Shown piece by piece: positions 57,830 through 64,000 of a DNA stretch of 64,000 nt (its first letter is position 1; the number at the start of each line of letters is the position of its first letter). The notes beneath the pieces were generated by a model, which searched no databases, was not told the DNA's origin, and saw only the letters and a list, made by a program, of their open reading frames with translations. The translations under genes and the position numbers were made by a program. Origin of the DNA: Phytohabitans sp037414955. Lineage in GTDB: Bacteria; Actinomycetota; Actinomycetes; Mycobacteriales; Micromonosporaceae. The stretch covers positions 62,001 to 126,000 of the forward strand of contig JBBEWH010000082.1 of the NCBI GenBank assembly GCA_037414955.1, read 5' to 3'.

Positions 57830-58691
57830 AGAGGGCGGCGGCGAAGTTCGCGATGTGCGTCGCGACGGGGTCCGGTCGGCGCACCCAGGTGAAGTGGTCC
57901 AGCGGCGCGCCCGCCTGCGCCACGGTGTAGTGCTCGCGCCGCACCGGCGCCGCCGCCAGCTTCGCGCACACCTCGTCGACGACGCCGACCGGCGTGTACT
58001 GGTCGTCGTCCACGCTGACCGCCAGCACCGGCGTGCGCACCCGGCGCACCGCGGCCTCCGCGTCGACGCCGCCGATCGGCGGGAATCGGCCGGTGCGGGC
58101 CGTGTGCCCCCAGTCGCGCATCACACCCGCGGCCTGCCGGCCTCCGAAGCCCCACCCGGGCCAGACCCCGAGGACCGCCGCGGTCGCCGCGATCGCCTGG
58201 GTGTACGGCCACACGGCGTACCGCCGCGCGCCGGCTGGGAAGTTCCGCCAGTACGGCAGGCCGGCCGCGACCAGCACCAAGCCGTCCACATCGGAGTCTT
58301 CGGTGAGCGCCAGGTGCAGCAGCGCGGCCTGGCCGCCGAGCGAGTGCCCGAGCAGCAGCCGCCGCCGGCCGTCGAGGCGTGGCTTGAGCGCCGCCAGCAC
58401 CGCGCCGACGTCGCCGACCAGCTCCTCGTACCCGTACCGGGAGGCGCGGCTGGGTGGCGGCGTGCTGGCGCCCGTGCCGCGGAGGTCGGCCACGACGACG
58501 CCGAGGCCGCGCTGGCGCAGCGCGGTGGCGAAGGGCCGGTAATACCGTGCCCGCACGCCCATGGCCGGCCAGATCACCACGAGTGGCGCGTCGGTGCCCC
58601 CGTCGGGCTCCGGGTAGACCTGGAGGCCGATGCGGTCGGTGCCGCGGTCGACGAACTCCTGGACGTAGTCCTCGGGGGACTCAGTCGGCAT
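57825..58691 (-). CDS. Alpha/beta hydrolase
   Basis: A 288-residue hydrolase with the full triad expected: nucleophile in LLLGHSLGGQAALLHLA, acid in AVSVDDDQYTPVGVV and His in GAPLDHFTWVR. The oxyanion region is VVIWPAMGVRARYYRPFATA and a later block is VVVADLRGTGAST. The substrate is unknown. ATG 58691 (MPTESPEDYVQEF) is chosen; upstream residues of the frame are Ser/Arg-rich. Its start overlaps the Lrp-like gene's stop by 11 bp, so the two are likely co-transcribed. The stop codon is inside palindrome A17. Confidence 0.92.
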   Translation of the reverse strand: MPTESPEDYVQEFVDRGTDRIGLQVYPEPDGGTDAPLVVIWPAMGVRARYYRPFATALRQRGLGVVVADLRGTGASTPPPSRASRYGYEELVGDVGAVLAALKPRLDGRRRLLLGHSLGGQAALLHLALTEDSDVDGLVLVAAGLPYWRNFPAGARRYAVWPYTQAIAATAAVLGVWPGWGFGGRQAAGVMRDWGHTARTGRFPPIGGVDAEAAVRRVRTPVLAVSVDDDQYTPVGVVDEVCAKLAAAPVRREHYTVAQAGAPLDHFTWVRRPDPVATHIANFAAALS

Positions 58692-58968
58692 CGGGAAGAC
58701 CGATGGCGAACGCTTCCTCCAGGTCGTGCTGCGAGTAGGCACGGAACGCGATGTGCGTGTCGGTGTCGACGACGCCGGGCGTCTTCGAGATGCCGCCGGC
58801 GATGACCTCGGCGATCTGCTCATATTCCCGGACGCGGACGACCGCGATGAGGTCGACGTGGCCGGCGACCGAGTAGACCTCGCTCACGCCGGGCAGGGCG
58901 GCCAAGGCTTCGGCCACCTCGGGGATCGAGTCGGTGGCGCAGTCGATCAGGACGATCGCAGTGATCAC
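58681..58968 (-). CDS. Stand-alone Lrp/AsnC ligand-binding (RAM) domain protein
   Basis: A 95-residue protein consisting only of the alpha-beta RAM domain: VITAIVLIDCATDSIPEVAE, VSEVYSVAGHVDLIAVVRVR and VDTDTHIAFRAYSQHDLEE. The DNA-binding helix-turn-helix of full Lrp regulators is absent. Such proteins may modulate Lrp-type regulators or bind amino acids on their own. GTG 58968 is preferred over GTG 58977. It overlaps the downstream hydrolase and is divergent from the methyltransferase across palindrome A18. Confidence 0.9.
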   Translation of the reverse strand: MITAIVLIDCATDSIPEVAEALAALPGVSEVYSVAGHVDLIAVVRVREYEQIAEVIAGGISKTPGVVDTDTHIAFRAYSQHDLEEAFAIGLPDAD

Positions 58969-58990
58969 GCCGCCCACTCTATCGCCCCTT

Positions 58991-59046
58991 CATGATCAAG
59001 GCGTCCCTCAAGTCGGTCCAACGCCGTGAAGGACGCCTTGATCATG
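58991..59046. repeat. Family A palindrome, copy A18, in a divergent promoter region
   Basis: CATGATCAAGGCGTCCCTCA to GACGCCTTGATCATG, with centre mismatches. It is the only copy lying between two gene starts (Lrp-like and methyltransferase) and not at a 3' end, so it cannot serve simply as a terminator here. Confidence 0.92.
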
Positions 59047-59071
59047 AGGTGGGGCATATTGTGGAACGACG

Positions 59072-59908
59072 ATGGAGAGCAACGTCAATGTGGCGCAGGC
59101 CGAGCGGTGGAACGGCGACTCCGGTCGACGGTGGGTCGCGCAGCGGGAACGGCACCTGGCGCTGCGCCAGCCGGTGGCGCCGCACCTGCTGCGCGCCGCG
59201 GCGGTGGCGCCCGGCGAGCGGGTGCTCGACGTGGGCTGCGGATGCGGCGAGCTGACGCTCGCGCTCGCCAAGGCGTCCGGAGTGGACGGTGCGGTGCTCG
59301 GCCTCGACCTCTCCGGCGTGATGCTCGGGGTGGCCCGCGACCTGGCCGCGACCGCGGGCGGGCCGGCGGTGCGGTTCGTCCGGGGCGACGCCCAGGTGTA
59401 CCCCTTCGAGACCGCCGCCTTCGACGCGGCCGTCAGCAGCTTCGGGGTGATGTTCTTCGACGACCCGGCGGCGGCCTTCGCGAACCTGCGGGGCGCGCTG
59501 CGGCCCGGCGGCCGGCTGGCGTTCCTGTCCTGGCGGGACGACGAGCACAACGAGGTGTTCGGCATCCCGGTGCGGGCGTTCCGGGCGCACGGTGTGCCGG
59601 CCGAGCCGACACCCTTCGACCTCTTCGCCGACCCGCAGCGGATGGCCGACCTGCTGATCGGCGCCGGCTTCACCGGGGTACGCACGACCGCCGTGCACGG
59701 TCCGGCGCGGATCGGCACCGACGTCGCGGACGTGCTCGCCTACGTGGGCGCCACGACCCGGGTGCGGGAGCTGGCGGCCCGCGTCGACGATGAGGCGCTC
59801 GTCGGGCGGGTGTTCGCGACCATGGCCGAGTGGTACGCCGCCCGCGCGCGCCCGGACGGCGTCTGGGTCGACGCCGCGACCTGGCTCGTCACCGCCGAAG
59901 CTCCATGA
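59072..59908 (+). CDS. Class I SAM-dependent methyltransferase
   Basis: A 278-residue methyltransferase. The SAM loop is ERVLDVGCGCGELTLALAKA, the acidic ribose-binding Asp is in VLGLDLSGVMLGVARDLAA, and FVRGDAQVYPFETAAFDAAV and RGALRPGGRLAFLSWRDD complete the Rossmann core. The protein resembles UbiE/tocopherol-type members. The substrate is unknown. ATG 59072. The TGA stop (59906-59908) lies inside palindrome A19. Confidence 0.93.
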   Translation: MESNVNVAQAERWNGDSGRRWVAQRERHLALRQPVAPHLLRAAAVAPGERVLDVGCGCGELTLALAKASGVDGAVLGLDLSGVMLGVARDLAATAGGPAVRFVRGDAQVYPFETAAFDAAVSSFGVMFFDDPAAAFANLRGALRPGGRLAFLSWRDDEHNEVFGIPVRAFRAHGVPAEPTPFDLFADPQRMADLLIGAGFTGVRTTAVHGPARIGTDVADVLAYVGATTRVRELAARVDDEALVGRVFATMAEWYAARARPDGVWVDAATWLVTAEAP

Positions 59909-59962
59909 TCAAGGCGTCCCTCAAGTAGTTAGAACGACTTGAAGGACGCCTTGATCATGGAG
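59901..59962. repeat. Family A palindrome, copy A19 (compact), between convergent genes
   Basis: CTCCATGATCAAGGCGTCCC to CATGGAG. It contains the methyltransferase stop codon; qcrB ends 3 bp beyond it. Confidence 0.95.
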
Positions 59963-59964
59963 TT

Positions 59965-61584
59965 CTAGCGGGTGAGTTCCTTGCGGTCGGGGCGGGGCTC
60001 CACCGGCGGGTGGCCGGGTGAGACCGGCGCCTCGGCCGGCTTCTCGATCGGATAGAAGAAGCCCTTGATCGCGGGTCCGAGGGCGCCGAGGCGGTTCATC
60101 TTCTTCGGCACCACCCAGCCGGCGTAGTCCAGCTCCGCGTGGCCGTGCTCGTCCACCGGGGCGAGCGGCTGGTGCACCTCGACGAACCGGCCGTCCGGCA
60201 GCCGCTTGATGATGCCGGTCTCGACGCCGTGCGCCAGGACCTCCCGGTCGTGCTGCTGGAGGCCCAGGCAGATCCGGTAGGTCACGTAGTACGCGATCGG
60301 TGGCACGATCAGCAGGCCGATCCGGCCGGCCCAGGTCGTCGCGTTCAGGCTGATGTGGAACTTGTCGGCGATGACGTCGTTGCCGCCGGAGAGCGTCAGC
60401 ACCAGCCAGAACGAGACCGCCATGGCGCCGAGAGCGGTGCGGGCGGGCACGTCGCGCGGGCGCTGGAGCAGGTTGTGCGCCCGCTTGTCCTTGGTCAGCC
60501 GGGCCTCGATGAACGGATAGGCCAACGGCAGCATGGTCAGGACGCCGGGCAGCACCACCGTCGGCCAGAAGATCGCCGGAATCGTGTACCCGTCACCCCA
60601 GCCGAACAGGTCGAACCTGATCTCCCAGGCCGGGAAGAGCCGGGTCGAGCCGTCGAGGAACATCACGTACCAGTCGGGCTGGCTGGCGGCCGAGACCACG
60701 TACGCCTCATAGGGACCGAACAGCCAGATCGGGTTGATCTGGAGCAGACCGCCCATCAGCGCGATCACGCCGAAGACGATCATGAAGAAGCCGCCCTGCT
60801 TGATCACGTACCGCGGGAACATCCGCTCGCCGACCACGTTGTGCTCGGTGCGCCCCGGTCCCGGCCACTGGGTGTGCTTCTGCTTGAAGACCAGCCCGAG
60901 GTGAACCGTGATCAGGGCGAGGAGCGCGCCCGGGATCAACAGCACGTGCGTGATGTAGAGCCGACCCATGATGACGTGGCCGGGAAACTCGCCGTCGAAG
61001 ATCGAGGTGGTCACCCAGGAGCCGACCACCGGGATCGACAGCATGATCGCCGAGGCGATCCGCAGGCCGGTGCCGGAGAGCGCGTCGTCGGGCAGCCCGT
61101 AACCGGTGAAGCCGGCCAGGAAGCCGACCCAGAACAGCAGCGAACCGATGATCCAGTTCGTCTCGCGCGGCTTGCGGAACGCGCCGGTGAAGAAGATCCG
61201 GAACATGTGCACCACGATCGCCGCCATGAAGGTCAGCGCTGCCCAGTGGTGCATCTGCCGCAGGACCAAGCCGCCCCGCACGTCGAACGAGAGGTCCAGC
61301 GTCGACGCGAACGCCGCGGACATGTGCTCGCCGCGCAGCGGCGCGTAGCTGCCGTCGTAGGTGACGGTGGTCAGCGACGGGTCGTAGAAGAGCGTCAGGA
61401 ACGTGCCGGTGAGCAGCAGCACGATGAACGAGAACAGCGCGATCTCACCGAGCAGGAACGACCAGTGGTCCGGGAAGACCTTGTTCAGCAGACCCCGCAG
61501 CGGCGTGGCCGCCTGGAACCGGTCGTCGAGCGCCCCGGCCGAGTTGCCGGGCAGGGCGCGTACGTCAATCTTTCGGCGCTTCAT
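59965..61584 (-). CDS. qcrB: Cytochrome bc1 complex cytochrome b subunit
   Basis: A 539-residue actinobacterial-type cytochrome b, the quinol-oxidising subunit of the bc1-aa3 supercomplex. Landmarks: PDHWSFLLGEIALFSF, haem-ligand region LRQMHHWAALTFMAAIVVHM, GYGLPDDALSGTGLRIASAI, PGHVIMGRLYITHVLLIPGA (second haem-ligand region), and PDWYVMFLDGS, which is the actinobacterial PDWY form of the PEWY quinol-site motif. About nine transmembrane helices. The start overlaps the qcrA stop (ATGA). Confidence 0.96.
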   Translation of the reverse strand: MKRRKIDVRALPGNSAGALDDRFQAATPLRGLLNKVFPDHWSFLLGEIALFSFIVLLLTGTFLTLFYDPSLTTVTYDGSYAPLRGEHMSAAFASTLDLSFDVRGGLVLRQMHHWAALTFMAAIVVHMFRIFFTGAFRKPRETNWIIGSLLFWVGFLAGFTGYGLPDDALSGTGLRIASAIMLSIPVVGSWVTTSIFDGEFPGHVIMGRLYITHVLLIPGALLALITVHLGLVFKQKHTQWPGPGRTEHNVVGERMFPRYVIKQGGFFMIVFGVIALMGGLLQINPIWLFGPYEAYVVSAASQPDWYVMFLDGSTRLFPAWEIRFDLFGWGDGYTIPAIFWPTVVLPGVLTMLPLAYPFIEARLTKDKRAHNLLQRPRDVPARTALGAMAVSFWLVLTLSGGNDVIADKFHISLNATTWAGRIGLLIVPPIAYYVTYRICLGLQQHDREVLAHGVETGIIKRLPDGRFVEVHQPLAPVDEHGHAELDYAGWVVPKKMNRLGALGPAIKGFFYPIEKPAEAPVSPGHPPVEPRPDRKELTR

Positions 61585-62663
61585 GGCCGCTCCCAGAATG
61601 CTGGCCCGACGGCCACCTTGTAGTCGGACGTCGCCACGAAGAAGCCTTCATTGTCCACCGTGATCGGCAGCATCGGAAGGCTTCGGGAGGCGGGTCCGAA
61701 GATCGGCCGTGCGTTGTCGGTGATCAGGAACTGCGACTGGTGGCAGGGGCAGAGCAGCCGGTTGGTCTGCTGCTCGTAGAGGCTCGCCGGGCAGCCGGCG
61801 TGGGTGCAGATCTTCGAGTACGCCACGAAGTTGCCCCACATGGACCCCTGGTTGATGCCCTTGAGCGTCGACCGGGTCTGCTCCGCGTCGTCGGCCCGCA
61901 GATGGATCAGCAGCGTGGGCGAGTCAGCGTGCTCGTTGGTGGCGCCGCCCGGGATGCCGGGGAACACCGTCAGCTGGCCGCCGACGCTGACCTCCTCCGG
62001 CCGGATCGGCGTGCCGTCCTCGCGGGTGACCCGGACCGGCTGGCCGCCGTTGTGCTCGGGGTCCCACCCGGTGTGGAAGAGGATGGCGTCCTTGGTCGGG
62101 CTCTTGATCAGGCCGCCGATGAGCGGCGCGGCCGCGACCGCGCCGACCGGCGCGAGGCCGGCCAGGGCGGCCAGGCCGAGCGCCTTACGGCGCTTGAGCC
62201 CCAGCTCCTCGCCGACGAAGATCAGGGTCTGCCCGGTGATCTTCCGCTCGTCGCTGGGCGAGCCGCCGTCGTGCCGGTCCTGGATCGCGACCTCCCGGGG
62301 CAGCAGCTTCTTACCCCAGGTCAGGATGCCGAACCCGATGCCCAGCAGCGCGACGCCGAGGCAGACGCCCAACAGCGGCGTGTAGAGCTTGCTGGCGTTG
62401 CTGCCCATCTCGTACTGCCACGGCCACCAGATGTAGACGACCAGGAAGGCCGTCGCGGCAGCGCCGGTGAGCAGGAAGAACAGCGACACGATGCGCACCA
62501 TGCGGCGCTCGGCCCGGCCATCTTTCGGCCCGAACTGCGGCTCGTAGTGGACGATCTCGATGCCGTCGCGGCGCAGGCCCTCACGGACGATGTCGAACCG
62601 CGTCAGGCGCGGGTCGTGCACGTCGAGCGGTTCCTCGACGTGCGGGTGGGTGTCGGTGCTCAT
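61581..62663 (-). CDS. qcrA: Cytochrome bc1 complex Rieske iron-sulfur subunit
   Basis: A 360-residue actinobacterial Rieske protein with three predicted transmembrane helices before the iron-sulfur domain. The [2Fe-2S] ligands are in KICTHAGCPASLYEQQTNRL (C-T-H) and LLCPCHQSQFLI (C-P-C-H). Helices include VSLFFLLTGAAATAFLVVYI, LGVCLGVALLGIGFGILTWG and AALAGLAPVGAVAAAPLIG. It passes electrons from quinol to QcrC. ATG 62663 overlaps the qcrC stop (ATGA); 62681 would add six residues. Confidence 0.96.
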   Translation of the reverse strand: MSTDTHPHVEEPLDVHDPRLTRFDIVREGLRRDGIEIVHYEPQFGPKDGRAERRMVRIVSLFFLLTGAAATAFLVVYIWWPWQYEMGSNASKLYTPLLGVCLGVALLGIGFGILTWGKKLLPREVAIQDRHDGGSPSDERKITGQTLIFVGEELGLKRRKALGLAALAGLAPVGAVAAAPLIGGLIKSPTKDAILFHTGWDPEHNGGQPVRVTREDGTPIRPEEVSVGGQLTVFPGIPGGATNEHADSPTLLIHLRADDAEQTRSTLKGINQGSMWGNFVAYSKICTHAGCPASLYEQQTNRLLCPCHQSQFLITDNARPIFGPASRSLPMLPITVDNEGFFVATSDYKVAVGPAFWERP

Positions 62664-63502
62664 GACTTCCCCGCAATCCACAGCGCTGCGAAGACCAGCG
62701 CGACGATGCCGACCAAGAAGATCGCGAGACCCTCGGTGACCGGGCCGAACCGACCGAGGTTCCAGCCGCCGGGGTCGCGGTCCTCGTTCAGCGCCTCCTG
62801 GACGTAGGAGATGATCTCCTTCTTCTGGTCCGGAGTGAGCTGGTTGTCACCGAACACCGGCATGTTCTGCGGACCGGTGAGCATCGCCGCGTAGATCTGC
62901 TGGTCGGTGACGTCGTTCAGGGGTGGCGCGAACTTGCCGGAGGACAGCGCGCCGCCACCACCACCGAACGCGTGGCACGCCGAGCAGTTGATCCGGAAGA
63001 GCTTGCCGCCGCGGGCGATGGCCTCGTCGTCGCTCGTCGGTGCCCGCAGGTCGCCGGACGGCACCTGCGGCCCGCCACCCAACTCCTGGACGTACTGCGC
63101 GAGCTGCCGGGTCTGCTCGTCGTCGAACACCGGGGGCTTCGCCTCGGCCTGCGCCTCCTGGCGGGCCATCGGCATGCGCCCGGTGCTCACCTGGAACTCG
63201 ACCGACGCCGCGCCGACGCCGATCAGGCTCGGACCGCGACCCTCGACGCCCTGCGCGTTGGGCCCGTGGCAGGTGATGCAGCTCTGGTTGAACAGCGCCT
63301 TGCCCTCTTCGGCGGCGGCGGACAGCTGCGGCGTGTCCTGCGCACCGGCCAACCCCGGCGCGAAGACGACGTAGACGCCGCCGGCCAGCGCGAGCGCCAG
63401 CGTGAGACGGACCGCGGAACCGACGCGCCGGCGGATCCGGCTGCGCGGTCCCGAACGCCCACGGCGCAGCCGTGCGAGCCAGCCGGGGGAGTCAGAAGTC
63501 AT
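62660..63502 (-). CDS. qcrC: Cytochrome bc1 complex dihaem cytochrome c subunit
   Basis: A 280-residue membrane-anchored dihaem cytochrome c. An N-terminal hydrophobic segment (LTLALALAGGVYVVFAPGLA) is followed by two c-type domains: haem motif FNQSCITCHGPNAQGVEGRG and haem motif FRINCSACHAFGGGGGAL, each with a later Met ligand candidate (TGRMPMAR, PQNMPVFGDNQL). A C-terminal helix (GLAIFLVGIVALVFAALWIA) anchors it. In actinobacteria this subunit replaces soluble cytochrome c and donates directly to aa3 oxidase. Confidence 0.96.
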   Translation of the reverse strand: MTSDSPGWLARLRRGRSGPRSRIRRRVGSAVRLTLALALAGGVYVVFAPGLAGAQDTPQLSAAAEEGKALFNQSCITCHGPNAQGVEGRGPSLIGVGAASVEFQVSTGRMPMARQEAQAEAKPPVFDDEQTRQLAQYVQELGGGPQVPSGDLRAPTSDDEAIARGGKLFRINCSACHAFGGGGGALSSGKFAPPLNDVTDQQIYAAMLTGPQNMPVFGDNQLTPDQKKEIISYVQEALNEDRDPGGWNLGRFGPVTEGLAIFLVGIVALVFAALWIAGKS

Positions 63503-63590
63503 GGCCAGTGTCCTTCATGCCTATGGGACGGGTTATGCGGGCGGTGTGTGACACGGTTGCTACTACTACAACACGTAGTTCGCCGTGGCG

Positions 63591-64000
63591 CTACTGGAGC
63601 AGGTAGATCATGGAGAACAACGCGATCCAGACAATGTCGACGAAGTGCCAGTAGTACGACACGACGATCGCCGACGTGGCCTGCGCCGGGGTGAACCGCC
63701 CCATGGTGGTGCGGGCCATGTAGATCAGGAAGGCGATCAGGCCACCGGTGACGTGGAGGCCGTGGAACCCCGTGGTCAGGTAGAACATCGAGCCGTAGCC
63801 GTCAGCGTTGATCTTGATGCCCTCGGCGACCAGGTTGCGGTACTCGTTGACCTGGCCGAGCACGAAGACCAGCCCCATCAGGAACGTGATGGTGAACCAC
63901 CGCCGCAGCCCGTGGACGTCGCCCTTCTCCGCCGCGAACACGCCGAACTGGCAGGTCACCGACGAGGCGACCAGGATCAGCGTGAACGTCGTCGCGTACG
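63591..64000 (-). CDS. ctaE: Cytochrome c oxidase subunit III (5' end outside window)
   Basis: The C-terminal part of an aa3 oxidase subunit III. The frame enters from the window edge (TTFTLILVASSVTCQFGVFA) and holds four helices. Diagnostic blocks are FLMGLVFVLGQVNEYRNLV, YLTTGFHGLHVTGGLIAFLI and the terminal YYWHFVDIVWIALFSMIYLL. It ends 89 bp before the qcrC start. With qcrCAB it forms the respiratory supercomplex module. Confidence 0.95.
   Translation of the reverse strand, partial: YATTFTLILVASSVTCQFGVFAAEKGDVHGLRRWFTITFLMGLVFVLGQVNEYRNLVAEGIKINADGYGSMFYLTTGFHGLHVTGGLIAFLIYMARTTMGRFTPAQATSAIVVSYYWHFVDIVWIALFSMIYLLQ

Noticed and set aside
1..64000. tRNA, rRNA or known riboswitch genes
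   Set aside because: I looked for tRNA-like arms with a GGTTCGANTCC-type T-loop and conserved rRNA segments and saw none; a covariance-model search would be decisive.

Overview
This is a high-GC actinobacterial chromosome segment. Four things point to a filamentous actinomycete, most likely Micromonosporaceae; the family is inferred from gene content and was not tested by search. These are strong codon-position GC bias, a DUF574 S-adenosyl methyltransferase, a LAL-type LuxR regulator with secreted subtilases, and the qcrCAB/ctaE respiratory cluster. From recalled knowledge, several genes keep the order of the mycobacterial Rv2179c-Rv2196 neighbourhood: 3'-exoribonuclease, PlsC acyltransferase, SRPBCC protein, FadD15-like ligase, PimB' mannosyltransferase, DEDDh/GIY-YIG nuclease, then qcrB-qcrA-qcrC-ctaE. 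Here that backbone is spread out and interleaved with accessory genes. I saw no rRNA, tRNA, CRISPR array, prophage or intact insertion sequence.

Layout: 1-3.5 kb, a TAXI-type TRAP transporter divergent from a TetR regulator. 4-9.5 kb, a repetitive Pro/Ala-rich membrane-anchored protein, a LAL regulator and an unknown protein. 9.5-20.9 kb, small hypotheticals, proC, a PPi-type phosphofructokinase, the exoribonuclease, a degenerate phosphotransferase, a Crp-family regulator, plsC, a membrane protein, otsA, cutA and a winged-helix protein. 21-28 kb, two secreted subtilases. 28.4-31.3 kb, a lower-GC patch of remnants (HTH and GNAT pieces fused head to head) and a stand-alone AbfB beta-trefoil gene. 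31.4-38.4 kb, a flavin monooxygenase coupled to a hydrolase without its nucleophile, an AbiEi/DUF559 protein, an EEP phosphohydrolase, a ROK kinase and an SRPBCC pair. 38.5-45.5 kb, FadD15, a two-component system, and a DUF574 methyltransferase overlapping a GGDEF-EAL protein. 46-64 kb, an M48 protease, PimB', an ABC exporter, a NYN-domain protein, the DEDDh/GIY-YIG nuclease, a RelA/SpoT homologue, Nudix, nucleotidyltransferase, hydrolase and Lrp-like genes, a methyltransferase, and the bc1/aa3 genes.

The most striking non-coding feature is a palindromic repeat family (family A) at 19 loci. There are 15 compact copies of about 52-80 bp, five loop-expanded copies of about 85-145 bp and one half copy. 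Nearly all sit at gene 3' ends, and in at least seven genes the TGA stop codon lies inside the palindrome. Stem substitutions are matched on both arms, and the symmetry often runs into locus-specific flanks. At least four other repeat families (B-E) share the intergenic space: GATCGAGGGCTTATCGTGG-type, CTCAGCGGTG-type, GAGGGCTGCCCTTTGGGG-type, and a 26-bp palindrome that encodes the same first six residues on both strands. The repeat system is the best candidate here for something undescribed.
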